Position numbers and translations under genes: made by a program. The notes beneath the pieces were generated by a model. It saw nothing but the letters and a program-made list of their open reading frames with translations, was not told the origin of the DNA and ran no database searches. This document shows positions 23,701 through 32,365 of a stretch of 38,397 nucleotides of DNA, piece after piece. The DNA lies in NCBI GenBank assembly GCA_009840005.1, contig VXOR01000071.1:1-38397 (forward strand), given 5' to 3'. This stretch comes from Gemmatimonadota bacterium (lineage in GTDB: Bacteria > Latescibacterota > UBA2968 > UBA8231). How positions within the stretch are numbered: position 1 is the first letter of the stretch; every line of letters begins with the position of its first letter.

Positions 23701-24834
23701 ATGAAAATCGCCGCCATCGAAACCTTTGACCTCACCTGCCCCCTTGAGCAGCCCTTTGGCTGGTCCCAAGGCTGGCTCGACCAGCGCAGCACCACGCTCG
23801 TCAAAGTCACCACGGACGACGGCCTCGTCGGCTGGGGCGAAGGCGCGGCCGCCAGTCTCATCGACGGCTTGCTCGCCCCGCTGCTCATCGGCCAAGACCC
23901 CATGGACCGCGCGGGTCTGTGGGAGCGCATGTTTCACGCGCTCTACAACGGCAACAACGCGGTCGGCCTAGCCGGCAGCGCCCTTTCCGCGCTCGACATC
24001 GCCCTCTGGGATCTCGCGGGCAAAGCCACCGGCCTCCCGGTCTGCACGCTCCTCGGCGGCAAGGTTCGCGACAAAGTCGCCGTCTATGCCACTGGCCTCT
24101 ACTATACCGCAGGCGAGTTTCCCGACCGCCTGCTCGACGAGGCGCGGGGCTATGTGGCCGCAGGCTTCAAGGGGATGAAGACCAAGGTCGGAGGGCTATC
24201 CATCGCCGAGGATGTCGCGCGCGTCCGCGCCCTGCGCGATGCCATCGGCCCGGACATTCACCTCATGGTCGATGCCAACGAAGCCTACAACGCCACCACG
24301 GCGATTCGCATTGGCCAGCAACTGGCCGATCTGGACTTGGTGTGGTTTGAAGAGCCGGTCAACGCCCAAGACTTGGACGCCTATTTAGAGGTCAAAGCCG
24401 CGTTGCCCATGGCCATTGCCGGCGGCGAAAATCTGCGCACCCGCTACGAATTCAAGCCCTACCTGACGCGCCGCGCGTACGACATCGTCCAGCCCGACAT
24501 CATGCACTGCGGCGGCATTACCGAAATGCAGCGCATCTGCGCCATGGCCAACGCTTGCGGTATTCAGGTCAATCCCCACGTCTGGGGGTCGCCGGTTATG
24601 ATCGCCGCCACCTTGCACCTTGCCGCCACCTTGCCGCCCTGCCCGCCAGCGCGCAATGCCCAGCCTTATATGCAGGAACCGGTGATGGAATTCGACCGCA
24701 CGCCAAGCGCCATCCGCCAAGAACTATGCGCGGTGCCGTTTGACCAAGAGGACAGCTTTGTGCGCGTGCCGACCGGGCCGGGATTGGGGATTGAGGTGGA
24801 TGAAGAAGTGGTCGCGAGGCTGAAGCAAGGTTAG
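23701..24834 (+). CDS. Mandelate racemase/muconate lactonizing enzyme family protein
   Basis: The protein has 377 residues with a complete MR-type active site: Lys160-Thr-Lys162 (GMKTKVGG), metal ligands Asp191 (MVDANEAY), Glu217 (VWFEEPV) and Glu243 (AGGENLRT), and His293 in NPHVWGSP. Paired K-x-K and His bases are typical of mandelate racemase and of several acid-sugar dehydratases. AAGGA is 6-7 bases before ATG 23701. It is transcribed alone to the right, divergently from the operon headed by the enolase at 22489. The family is firm and the substrate is not. Confidence 0.9.
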   Translation: MKIAAIETFDLTCPLEQPFGWSQGWLDQRSTTLVKVTTDDGLVGWGEGAAASLIDGLLAPLLIGQDPMDRAGLWERMFHALYNGNNAVGLAGSALSALDIALWDLAGKATGLPVCTLLGGKVRDKVAVYATGLYYTAGEFPDRLLDEARGYVAAGFKGMKTKVGGLSIAEDVARVRALRDAIGPDIHLMVDANEAYNATTAIRIGQQLADLDLVWFEEPVNAQDLDAYLEVKAALPMAIAGGENLRTRYEFKPYLTRRAYDIVQPDIMHCGGITEMQRICAMANACGIQVNPHVWGSPVMIAATLHLAATLPPCPPARNAQPYMQEPVMEFDRTPSAIRQELCAVPFDQEDSFVRVPTGPGLGIEVDEEVVARLKQG

Positions 24835-24888
24835 ATTGGAGAAATCTTGGCCAAATTGGTGGAATTGGGATCCTGCAGAAGTGCGCCG

Positions 24889-25158
24889 ATGAAAACTGTT
24901 TCCTTGCAAATCACCTATCGAAAAGGCAAGCCATTTGCCGCCTATATTAACCTAGCTCATCAACACAGTCAGAAAAGCGTACGCACTGAAGCTGTAACAG
25001 AAGATCTCCTAATTGACTACGCGCAAGACGGCACATCTCTTGGGCTTGAAGTAGTCTCACCCGGAATGGTAAGTATCGACGAAATACAGCGCGTCTTTGA
25101 TCGTCTAGGTCTCGGCAGACTAGAACCCGCAGAACTGGAGCCACTCAAAGCAGCGTAA
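24889..25158 (+). CDS. Small DUF2283-like protein
   Basis: The protein has 89 residues from ATG 24889. The pattern 'YRKGKPFAAYINL...TEDLLIDYAQDGTSLGLEVVSPG' matches the DUF2283 layout (Y-x-x-x-A-x-Y-I, then D-Y-x-x-D-G-x-x-x-G-x-E). Such small proteins are often found near toxin-antitoxin-like pairs, but no partner is visible here. An alternative TTG at 24847 has GGAG 5 bases upstream and would add 14 residues; the ATG is chosen because the family normally begins directly with this beta strand. Its function is unknown. Confidence 0.6.
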   Translation: MKTVSLQITYRKGKPFAAYINLAHQHSQKSVRTEAVTEDLLIDYAQDGTSLGLEVVSPGMVSIDEIQRVFDRLGLGRLEPAELEPLKAA

Positions 25159-25200
25159 CGATTATAGCCTAGGGTTGGGAATGGCATCTTCAAGAGCATT

Positions 25201-26130
25201 TTGGTGGCCGTGAGCGGACGGACGGAGGATCGATCACTAGGTCTAACCCTTGCCTTTACCACTCTGCTGCTGTGGGGTGCCTTGCCCGTGGTGCTCAAGC
25301 TGCTGTTGCAATCGTTGGACCCCTTTACGGTTACCTGGTACCGCTTCCTCCTCGCGGGTGCCATGCTAGTCCCCGTCATCCACTTTCGCTACGGCCTCGC
25401 GTCTCCTTTTCGGATACGCGGCGCAGCTTCGGTTCTAGCGGTGGTTTGCGTCCTCGGCCTCGGCGGCAACTACCTGACGTATCTGATGGGGCTGAGCCGC
25501 ATCTCGCCTGGCTCGGCTCAGATCGTGATGCAGTTTTCGCCGATAATTGTGCTCTTGGGCGGGCTGGTCTTCTTCAAAGAAGTCTTTAGCCGTCTGCAGT
25601 GGATCGGTCTCGGCGTGCTGATCATGGGGATGGGGCTCTTTTTCAATCAGCGCTTTGCCGAACTGCTCTTCGTGTTGGAAAACTACGGCATCGGCGTTTG
25701 GCTCGTCTTTACCTCGGCTATCCTCTGGGGAGTTTTCATGCTGGCGCAAAAACCCCTGCTGCGGCACCTGCCCTCGACCTCGATCATGGCTTTGGTCTAT
25801 TGGTTTGGCACGATGCTCTTCCTGCCCTTGGCCCAGCCGAGCCGCATATTCGATCTGCCGGCCATCCCCTGCTTGCTCTTGGCCTGCTCGGTTGTCTTCA
25901 CCCTCGTCTCCTATCTCAGCTTCGCGGAATCGCTCAAGCGGATGGAGGCTTCGCGCATGGGCGCGCTGGTCTCGCTGACGCCTCTGGTCACTATGGCCGT
26001 GATGGGTCTGCTCGCCCTCTTTGACCCCAACCTAGTCCCCATGGAACCCCTCAACAAACCCGCCATCGGAGGTACCATACTGGTGGTCGTCGGATCGATG
26101 TGTAGCACCCTAGGCAAGAGCGCCTCCTGA
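25201..26130 (+). CDS. EamA/DMT superfamily permease
   Basis: The 309-residue protein has about ten hydrophobic helices in two EamA halves (residues ~14-146 and ~165-300). 'FTTLLLWGALPVVLK', 'PFTVTWYRFLLAGAML', 'PIIVLLGGLVFFKEVFSRLQWIG' and 'LVSLTPLVTMAVMG' are typical. It is an inner-membrane drug/metabolite exporter or importer with an unpredictable substrate. The start is uncertain: TTG 25201, GTG 25204 and GTG 25210 are all possible and none has a good ribosome site. It is the only metabolite transporter of the window, so uptake of the sugar acids must be encoded elsewhere. Confidence 0.85.
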   Translation: MVAVSGRTEDRSLGLTLAFTTLLLWGALPVVLKLLLQSLDPFTVTWYRFLLAGAMLVPVIHFRYGLASPFRIRGAASVLAVVCVLGLGGNYLTYLMGLSRISPGSAQIVMQFSPIIVLLGGLVFFKEVFSRLQWIGLGVLIMGMGLFFNQRFAELLFVLENYGIGVWLVFTSAILWGVFMLAQKPLLRHLPSTSIMALVYWFGTMLFLPLAQPSRIFDLPAIPCLLLACSVVFTLVSYLSFAESLKRMEASRMGALVSLTPLVTMAVMGLLALFDPNLVPMEPLNKPAIGGTILVVVGSMCSTLGKSAS

Positions 26131-26194
26131 CGGCCTGAAGTAGAGCAATAAATCGTCCCGTCACTCGCAGATGACCCTACAAGGAGCCAATTCT

Positions 26195-27376
26195 ATGGTA
26201 TTCTCAAGAGCATTCAGCGCGGCTGTGGCTGTGCCCCTCCTATTCGCGCAGGGAGAACCTGCCGAAGCAACTCCTGAAAGCAAGGCTGCGACGCTATTCC
26301 TGCTGATCTCCCCGTCGGTGCGCGTCAATGGAATGGGTCAGGCGGGCGTCGCTCTCCCGGACGAGCCGATGGGTTACTACAACCCTGGTGCGGCAGCCCT
26401 GTCGTCTCCTGCACACACGCTGCAGAGTCGCTTCTACTTGAGTGAGATGCCGTGGCTTCCATGGTCGATATATGATCTGAACTATAGCTACTTTGCCGCT
26501 CAGGCCGCAGCCGAGCACGACCTCCCTTGGAAGGGTCCAGCAAGGCTTAGAGCCGCATTCTATGGTTACCACACGAAGATGGATCAGGGGGAACAGTTGC
26601 GCACAAATGAACGAGGCGAGGTAACAGGCACTTTCACCAATGTAGATGCCTCCAACAATATCGGCGTCAGCTTGGCGTTGAGGTCCGTCGTGGAGATAGG
26701 TGTTGGTGCGACCTCCAAGCGGATCTCATCCAATCTTGGTGGGAGAAAAGGATCTGCCAAGGCATACGACTTCGGTCTCATGGCGGTAGTACCGATGGTC
26801 GGAGTTTTGGAGCGCCTCACCGGAAGGGAGCTTACTCTGAATCAACACCTCCGGCCGCAGCTCAATGTCGGATTTGGCATCACATGGCAGAACCGTGGGG
26901 GTGGAACTATTATCTACCCCGACGTACTGTTTGCCGATCCTCTGCCGGCGAACAGGCGGCACGGATGGTCGGGCAGTTTGGGGATGGACTGGCGCACAGA
27001 CTCCCTCAGTCTCGCTATCGGCAGAGTGACATTTTCCAAGGAGACGTACCTTCCCCAGATAAACGGGGCTCATGTCACAAGCCTCGCTGAGGACGATAAG
27101 AGCGGTGTTGAGGTTTCGATCTTGGAAACGGTCGCGATTCGGCGAGGAACGTACGACGACTTTGATGGCGGAATTCACTTAAAGACCTCAGGGTGGACCG
27201 TTAAGTCCGATGGCCTCTTCAAATTTTTTGCACACCAATTGGACAGTACATCATCCAACTCCGGAGGCGGTGCACTTCAGTTCCTTGCCAGACACTTGTC
27301 GATCAGTTGGTCTCAGTTCGAATACAACCCGGCATGGCCGACCCACAGTCACTCCTTTATCGGCCTGTCGTTCTGA
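26195..27376 (+). CDS. PorV/PorQ-like outer-membrane beta-barrel protein
   Basis: The protein has 393 residues from ATG 26195, where AAGGAG is 8 bases upstream; the earlier ATG 26171 overlaps that site. A signal peptide is followed by the hallmark 'FLLISPSVRVNGMGQAGVALPDEPMGYYNPGAAAL', as in the UPF0164/PorV/PorQ family (R-x-x-G-M-G-x-A-x-V-A, then Y-x-N-P-x-x-L). The rest consists of amphipathic beta strands ending with an aromatic residue (SFIGLSF), as expected for an outer-membrane barrel. In Bacteroidetes PorV shuttles T9SS cargo at the cell surface. The presence of a T9SS cargo protein at 11049 is consistent, but a plain FadL-like porin is not excluded. Confidence 0.72.
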   Translation: MVFSRAFSAAVAVPLLFAQGEPAEATPESKAATLFLLISPSVRVNGMGQAGVALPDEPMGYYNPGAAALSSPAHTLQSRFYLSEMPWLPWSIYDLNYSYFAAQAAAEHDLPWKGPARLRAAFYGYHTKMDQGEQLRTNERGEVTGTFTNVDASNNIGVSLALRSVVEIGVGATSKRISSNLGGRKGSAKAYDFGLMAVVPMVGVLERLTGRELTLNQHLRPQLNVGFGITWQNRGGGTIIYPDVLFADPLPANRRHGWSGSLGMDWRTDSLSLAIGRVTFSKETYLPQINGAHVTSLAEDDKSGVEVSILETVAIRRGTYDDFDGGIHLKTSGWTVKSDGLFKFFAHQLDSTSSNSGGGALQFLARHLSISWSQFEYNPAWPTHSHSFIGLSF

Positions 27377-27448
27377 ATAGCGAATTCTCTGATCGCGCCA
27401 ATCAATTCGCTTCCAGTCCAAGTGCATCGCAAGGAGACCAAAACACCA

Positions 27449-28024
27449 ATGAACTTTCGCATCGAAGAAGAAAGCCCCGACACCCTGTCCGAATACGGCC
27501 AAGTGCCCATCGCACTGGAAGTAAAAAGCCGCTTTCGCGTCGAACTCTTCGATAATGGCTTAGGGGGAATTCGGCTGGTCGAAGAACTTGTTGATACGAC
27601 CTACATCAAAAACTACGACCACTCCGGTGGTCCCGAGCGCTGGACCCGGAGAACATGGGACCTCTCGCGGTGGATTGTCCTCGCCGCATACAGGGAACAA
27701 GAGCGCATCGGCGGGGCCATTGTCGCCTTTCACGACGAAGGCTTGAACTACTGCGAAGGGCGCGAAGACCTAGCGGGCCTCTGGGATATCCGCGTGCGGC
27801 CCGAATATCAAGGACGAGGCGTGGGCAGGGCGCTCTTCCAGCGCGCCGAGACCTGTGCCAAGAAGCGGGGCTGCACCCAACTCAAGATCGAGACCCAAAA
27901 CATCAATGTCCCCGCTTGCCGCTTCTACGCCCGCATGGGTGCCAAGCTTGGTCATGTCCACCTCTACGCCTATCGTACCGAGAGCCTAGACGAGGTGCAA
28001 TTGACCTGGTACAAGGATTTATAG
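27449..28024 (+). CDS. GNAT family N-acetyltransferase, streptothricin-acetyltransferase-like
   Basis: The protein has 191 residues from ATG 27449; AAGGAG is 12 bases upstream. The acetyl-CoA-binding motif A is clear: IRVRPEYQGRGVGRALFQRAE near residues 113-133 (Q/R-x-x-G-x-G/A). The following strand 'KIETQNINVPACRFYARMGAKLG' is very like the streptothricin acetyltransferase (SatA) group. It would transfer an acetyl group to an amine. Although it resembles resistance enzymes, the true substrate may be an endogenous amine. It lies between the barrel protein and a class V aminotransferase. Confidence 0.85.
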   Translation: MNFRIEEESPDTLSEYGQVPIALEVKSRFRVELFDNGLGGIRLVEELVDTTYIKNYDHSGGPERWTRRTWDLSRWIVLAAYREQERIGGAIVAFHDEGLNYCEGREDLAGLWDIRVRPEYQGRGVGRALFQRAETCAKKRGCTQLKIETQNINVPACRFYARMGAKLGHVHLYAYRTESLDEVQLTWYKDL

Positions 28025-28072
28025 CCGCCGCAGACGCTGGGGTCAAAAACAATTTATACGAGGAGAGTCGGT

Positions 28073-29251
28073 ATGACAGATCTTTTCGACAGAGTGCGCG
28101 AAGACTTCCCGCGCGCGCGGACCATGGCGTACTTCGACAACGCCTCGTCGCATCCGATCAGTGTGCACTCGGCCGCGGCTCTGCACCGGTACGTCGATTG
28201 GGTCGCGCACGAGGTGGGGGAGCCGTGGTGGCCAGCCTGGGCACCGCCGCGAGACCAAGCCAAGGCCCTATTCGCCCAGCTCATCAATGCCGACCCCGGC
28301 GAAATTGCCTTTGCGCGCAGCACGGTGGAATCGGAGAGCAACATCCTCAACGGCTTGCGGGATCACCTAACGGGCGGCAATGTGGTGGTGTCAGACCTGA
28401 ATTTCAGCCCCTGCATATCCAACTACAAATTCCGCGAGCAGCAAGGTCTCGATGTGCGGATCGTCAAGAGCAGTCTGTCGCCAGTATTGGCGACACACCG
28501 CAACTGGCAAATCGACATGGCCGCCATGGAAGACGCGGTTGACGGCAATACCCGGCTGATCTCGGTGGCCTTGGTGTCAAACGTCAATGGGTATGTCGCA
28601 GATGTCGCGGCACTGAGCAAGTTAGCTCACGACAACGGCGCGTATCTGTATGCCGATATCATGCAGGCCGCAGGTGGCGTGCCGATCGACGTCAAGGCGA
28701 TGGGCATCGACTTTGCGGCCTGTTCGACGTTCAAGTGGCTGATGGGCGTCAAGGGGTTCGGGTTTCTGTACGTCCGCTCTGATTTGCAGCTCGACGTGCT
28801 CAAACCGTCTCAACCCACGGGTGGTGTGAGACTCAACTATCCCCCCTGGGTAGAAGAGCCCGATTCGGCCCGTGAGGAGATATCGTTTTCATCCCCGACC
28901 GGAGTCGGCGCGTACGAGGTCAGTTACCCCTCGTACGAAGGAGTCGTATGCGCCCAAGAGAGCCTGCAGTACATCCTCCGCCTCGGCGTTGACAGAATCC
29001 GCAGCCACGCGAGAGATCTGACCGATCGCCTGCAGGAGGAACTGCCGAAGCGGGGGTACCAATCGATCACGCCGCAGGGGAACGAAAGCCCCATACTCTC
29101 CTTCGTAGCGCCACACCCCGAAGCTGCCCTAGCCAGTTGCAGGAGCGCCAATGTTCATATAGCGATGCGCTTCGGCAACAAGATGCGCCTCTCTCCTTCG
29201 GTGTACAACAACCACGAGGACATCGATCGCCTCCTCGAAGCCCTGCCTTAG
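28073..29251 (+). CDS. Class V aminotransferase / cysteine-desulfurase-like PLP enzyme
   Basis: The protein has 392 residues. N-terminal 'MAYFDNASSHPISVHSAAAL' is the substrate-entry region of the class V fold. 'YADIMQAAGGVPID' carries the PLP-pyridine Asp, and 'CSTFKWLMGVKGFGFLYV' carries the Schiff-base Lys. The C-terminal 'MRLSPSVYNNHEDIDRLLEAL' is typical of this family. No active-site cysteine loop of IscS/SufS type is evident, so transamination or lyase activity, as in isopenicillin-N-epimerase-like proteins, is more likely than desulfuration. GAGGAG precedes ATG 28073. The stop lies 4 bp before a dispersed repeat that separates it from the convergent PhyH-like gene. Confidence 0.87.
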   Translation: MTDLFDRVREDFPRARTMAYFDNASSHPISVHSAAALHRYVDWVAHEVGEPWWPAWAPPRDQAKALFAQLINADPGEIAFARSTVESESNILNGLRDHLTGGNVVVSDLNFSPCISNYKFREQQGLDVRIVKSSLSPVLATHRNWQIDMAAMEDAVDGNTRLISVALVSNVNGYVADVAALSKLAHDNGAYLYADIMQAAGGVPIDVKAMGIDFAACSTFKWLMGVKGFGFLYVRSDLQLDVLKPSQPTGGVRLNYPPWVEEPDSAREEISFSSPTGVGAYEVSYPSYEGVVCAQESLQYILRLGVDRIRSHARDLTDRLQEELPKRGYQSITPQGNESPILSFVAPHPEAALASCRSANVHIAMRFGNKMRLSPSVYNNHEDIDRLLEALP

Positions 29252-29255
29252 CAGC

Positions 29256-29365
29256 GTCTCAAAATTCTAAGTGCGCTCTGTTCAACGTCATTCACCTCTG
29301 CGTCCATCTGCGTCCATCTGCGGATACCTCGCCGTCGAGAGACAGCCGATAGGGCGTTTTGAGAC
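29256..29365 (+). repeat. Dispersed decamer repeat, copy C (full element with inverted ends)
   Basis: This 110-bp element starts gtctcaaaa and ends ttttgagac, a perfect 9-bp terminal inverted repeat. Inside are 'ttctaagtgcgctc', 'aacgtcatt', two ctgcgtccat units, ctgcggatacct, and 'gacagccgatag'. It lies between convergent genes. The same order recurs in copy E at 33551. Confidence 0.8.
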
Positions 29366-29377
29366 AGCTTCATCCCC

Positions 29378-30259
29378 TCACACCGAATCGGCCACCTCGG
29401 CGAGCCCTGCGTAGTCGTTGCTCGGCTTGGGTCTGCGGGAATGGTGTGAGGGTAAGAGCAAGGCTGCCTGCTGGGGAGCGGTGAGCTCGTCCCAGTAGGA
29501 CGGCCGCCGGCCGCGCACTCCGCCTCCGCCCCATGCCATGTGACCGGTGTTGTACTTGTAGAGGATGGCGCGGCGCTGGTGGTCCGCATTCCACGGGAGG
29601 GTGCCGTGGGTGCACGCCTCGCTGAAGATGACGGCGTCGCCCGCTTTGGCGTTTATCTCGGTCACGTATTCCTGGTACTGTTCCCATCTGAGCATCTTGG
29701 CCGGGCAGGTCACGTTGGCCTTGTGGCTGCCAGCAATTACGCTGATGCCGCCATCGCCGGGCCCTTCATCGGCGAGCAGGTATTCGATGACGCAGAGGCC
29801 GGTGAAGATCTTGCCCTCGCGGTAGAAATAGGGTGCGTTGTCGAAGTTGCCGTGCAGCATGCCGCCGGAACATCCCTTGTCCATCGCGATCAGACCCGGA
29901 CCGTGGTCGAGCCGCCAGCCTTCCCCGAGGATCGTGTTGAGGTGCGGGATGGTTTTGGGATGCGCCAGCATTTCTCTGAAGGGCTCGCACAACGGCTGCG
30001 GCAATTCCAACAGGCCCTCGCTGTTGCCGAGGCGCGTCGAGGTATTTTCACCCTTCAAAGCAACAGAGTCGCCAAAGTACTCCGGGCTCGGTGTGAGCTC
30101 CATCGAGTCGATGGCGTCGTTGGCCAGCTTCAGGTGTTCCTCGCTGAGTACGTCCCGCACGATCAAAAATCCGAGCAGGTCGAAGAGGTACTTCTCATCG
30201 GCGGACATTTCCACCGTTTCTGCGGTGATTGAGCGCGAGGTGTTGGCGTGTTCAATCAT
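29378..30259 (-). CDS. Atypical PhyH-like oxygenase
   Basis: The protein has 293 residues. 'KYLFDLLGFLIVRDVL', 'GDGGISVIAGSHKANV' and 'VTEINAKAGDAVIFSEACTHGTLPW' (distal His218) with Arg229/230 give the PhyH fold. The first iron motif is not a clear H-x-D; the region reads MLHGNFDNAPYFY with His136, which may be a variant H-x-x-x-D. This layout is shared with the PhyH-like protein at 20598-21506 and appears to be one subgroup. AAGGAG precedes the ATG. Its substrate is unknown. The gene is convergent with the aminotransferase and divergent from the 294-aa protein. Confidence 0.8.
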   Translation of the reverse strand: MIEHANTSRSITAETVEMSADEKYLFDLLGFLIVRDVLSEEHLKLANDAIDSMELTPSPEYFGDSVALKGENTSTRLGNSEGLLELPQPLCEPFREMLAHPKTIPHLNTILGEGWRLDHGPGLIAMDKGCSGGMLHGNFDNAPYFYREGKIFTGLCVIEYLLADEGPGDGGISVIAGSHKANVTCPAKMLRWEQYQEYVTEINAKAGDAVIFSEACTHGTLPWNADHQRRAILYKYNTGHMAWGGGGVRGRRPSYWDELTAPQQAALLLPSHHSRRPKPSNDYAGLAEVADSV

Positions 30260-30354
30260 GGCTGTTCTCCTTGGGATGGATGGTTAGAAGATTGTTTGCA
30301 GGAGCCTTTATCGACAAAATGCCCTGAGCAGGTACGGTGTGCAAGGCTAATTTC

Positions 30355-30448
30355 CAACTTGGCGCGGGGCGAAGCGGTGTATATGTTGAGCAAGATGCAC
30401 TGCAACCCACCTTGAGGACTGACTATGCCCAATATCACCTGCACCCTT
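30355..30448 (+). repeat. Duplicated leader plus start codons, copy 1
   Basis: This block aligns gap-free with 32366-32459: shared 'caacttggcgcg', 'aagcggtgt', 'tatgttgagca', and an ATG at offset 70 (30425) followed by 'cccaatatcacc'. In copy 2 that ATG starts the SGNH hydrolase. Here the frame runs only 26 codons before stopping inside the decamer array, so it is a truncated copy of that gene's 5' end. Confidence 0.8.
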
Positions 30449-30460
30449 GGATCTGCCTCT

Positions 30461-30496
30461 ATGTCCATCTGCGTCCATCTGCGTCCATCTGCGGAT
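30461..30496 (+). repeat. Dispersed decamer repeat, copy D (about three units)
   Basis: A partial unit (atgtccat) and two full ctgcgtccat units are followed by ctgcggat. It lies directly after the truncated leader copy and ends 14 bp before the ATG at 30510. Confidence 0.8.
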
Positions 30497-30509
30497 CGTG
30501 GATAGCGCC

Positions 30510-31394
30510 ATGCCCTCCTGGACCTGCCCCTTAATACTAGATTCGTCGCGCGCGATCGTCGCCGGTAGCCAAGACGCCTTAGTCCGTGCCATCCGCCGTG
30601 GCGCAGACCTGCGCATCTACACCGAATTTCGCCACAACGAGCACATCGACGTGCGCTCCTCCAGCGACGAGAAGGTGCGCGAGGTGGCCGAATTTGCCGT
30701 GACGTATCTCGTTGAAGACCGCTGGGCCGCCGGCTTGATGAGCCTGCGCCAGCCCGTGTCCCTGCCCGACGGGTTTGGGCCGCGGCCCTCGATGTCGTTC
30801 TTCCTCTACAATCAAGACGGCCACCAAGCCCTAGGCCGTCCCCACCTCGACGGGCAAAAGACCGTGCCCGCACCCGAGGGGGGACCGCACCCCATGCCGA
30901 AGTACCACTTGATCGACAGCCATGACCCAGCGACCAACGCCCCGAGCCACAACTTCATTTACGACTTTGACATTTATAAGTTTTACGTCGCCGACACATG
31001 GGAGGAAGTCTTGCACCACGACGGCCACGGTCACATCCTCTCCGGCTCCATCGACGCCCTCGCCACCGCCTTTGGCGAGGGCGCGGCCATCAAGGTCGGC
31101 ATTGGCGGTTTGTGCGCAGACCTGCCCGGAGAAGGGGGTGATCTAGCCCACGAGGTTTTCGTCGAGACCGGCTCGGGCTATTACTATGTCGAGCAGCAGC
31201 TCTTTATTGCCGGGTCTCATCCGGTCATTCGCGTCCGGCCGAGCATCCCCATGCGCTATCAGAGCAAGGGCTGGGATTTTGGCTGGCTGGTGCTGCGCAC
31301 CGACGGAGCGGTCGTCTATCGGCAATGCGACCCCTATTCGCTCGCCTTTGCCGATGGCACGCGACGCCACCCGATTCGCTGGTTCGCTCGCTGA
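30510..31394 (+). CDS. Unrecognised 294-residue protein
   Basis: ATG 30510 is chosen because upstream in-frame codons translate the dispersed repeat. The protein begins 'MPSWTCPLILDSSRAIVAGSQDALVRAIRRGADLRIYTEF' and contains beta-rich segments with many His and Asp ('RPHLDGQKTVPAPEGGPHP', 'HHDGHGHILSGSIDALA', 'FFLYNQDGHQALGRPHLDG'). No signal peptide or membrane helix is visible. It ends in 'RRHPIRWFAR'. The 'ADLRIYTEF' and 'GSIDALATAFGEGAAIKVGI' segments appear in pairs, hinting at two related subdomains. Its transcription probably comes from the duplicated SGNH-type leader. I do not recognise the family. The composition is like its neighbours, so it is likely a real gene. Confidence 0.75.
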   Translation: MPSWTCPLILDSSRAIVAGSQDALVRAIRRGADLRIYTEFRHNEHIDVRSSSDEKVREVAEFAVTYLVEDRWAAGLMSLRQPVSLPDGFGPRPSMSFFLYNQDGHQALGRPHLDGQKTVPAPEGGPHPMPKYHLIDSHDPATNAPSHNFIYDFDIYKFYVADTWEEVLHHDGHGHILSGSIDALATAFGEGAAIKVGIGGLCADLPGEGGDLAHEVFVETGSGYYYVEQQLFIAGSHPVIRVRPSIPMRYQSKGWDFGWLVLRTDGAVVYRQCDPYSLAFADGTRRHPIRWFAR

Positions 31395-31516
31395 TCCGCC
31401 GCTCGGCTCTGGCGCGACCATCCCGATCCGGAGGTCCGCGCCTTCTATTCAGTACTCAACCCTAAGTCGCAGGCTTTTGCCACAGCCTTCGGCTCATCTG
31501 CACCTGAGTAACGACG

Positions 31517-32284
31517 CTAGGCTTCGTACATCACTGGGCAAATCTGGGGATCGTCCAAATGCGCGGTGTAGTAGCCTTGATCGCCGGGCACCGGCACGGC
31601 CCGTTCGTCGCGCAAATGCACGGCCAAGCTCCAGCGCGCCGCATCCGAGACATTGGCGTTGGAGCCGTGGTAGGTCAGGCAGTGGTGGACGCTAAGCCCG
31701 CCTGAGGGCATCAGCGCCGACACTTCCTCCCAAGTCTCGCCCGCTGGCATCGCGATGTCCTCGCGCAGCTTGTGTTGGTCCTTGTCGAAGAAATTGCCTT
31801 GGTCCAAAAAGCCCCAACGGTGCGACCCGCGCACAAAGCGCATGGGTCCCAACTCCTCCCCCACATCGCACAGCGCGATCCACGCCGTAAAAAGCCCTTC
31901 GTCTTGTTGCCACATGCGCCAGTACTGCCGGTCTTGATGCCAGCCAACGTGTCCTGCGGCTGCGGATCCTGGTGGCTTGATCAGCAACTGGCTCGCCCAC
32001 ACCTGCACTCGCTGTGCGCCCGTTATCTCGGCGACCTTGCGTCCCACTTGTGGACAGGTCACCAATCCATAGAGTCCGGTATCCGACCGATGCGGATTGT
32101 TGATCTTGCACAACACGGCTGGATCATACTTAGGATGCTCGGTCGGCGGCAGCCCCATATCAAACTTCCCATCGCGCACGGCCACCATCCCCTGCAACGC
32201 CTTTTCCAACACATCGTCCGGCGCGACCTGTTCGTCCGCGATACAATACCCATCTCGCTCGTACTGCTCGACAGCTTGTCCCAT
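31517..32284 (-). CDS. PhyH family Fe(II)/2-oxoglutarate oxygenase
   Basis: The protein has 255 residues from ATG 32284; GGAG is 8 bases upstream, and the ATG 10 codons earlier lacks a site. The iron triad is His116-x-Asp118 in VGWHQDRQYW and His206 in LTYHGSNANVSD, with Arg217 behind it. 'GPMRFVRGSHRWG' is the PGSH-type core. It is a canonical member likely to hydroxylate or demethylate a small molecule. The gene is divergent from the SGNH hydrolase at 32436, with a 151-bp shared upstream region that includes the duplicated leader. Confidence 0.9.
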   Translation of the reverse strand: MGQAVEQYERDGYCIADEQVAPDDVLEKALQGMVAVRDGKFDMGLPPTEHPKYDPAVLCKINNPHRSDTGLYGLVTCPQVGRKVAEITGAQRVQVWASQLLIKPPGSAAAGHVGWHQDRQYWRMWQQDEGLFTAWIALCDVGEELGPMRFVRGSHRWGFLDQGNFFDKDQHKLREDIAMPAGETWEEVSALMPSGGLSVHHCLTYHGSNANVSDAARWSLAVHLRDERAVPVPGDQGYYTAHLDDPQICPVMYEA

Positions 32285-32365
32285 CTGAGAATCTCCAATG
32301 TTTAGACTACACAAAAGTCGCCACCATCAAGGTCCTGCGCGTCGAATACCAGACCATTGGGCTAG

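Noticed and set aside
30461..30496. Short CRISPR or microsatellite inside a gene
   Set aside because: The decamer array is intergenic, recurs at five places with shared flanks, and has no spacers.
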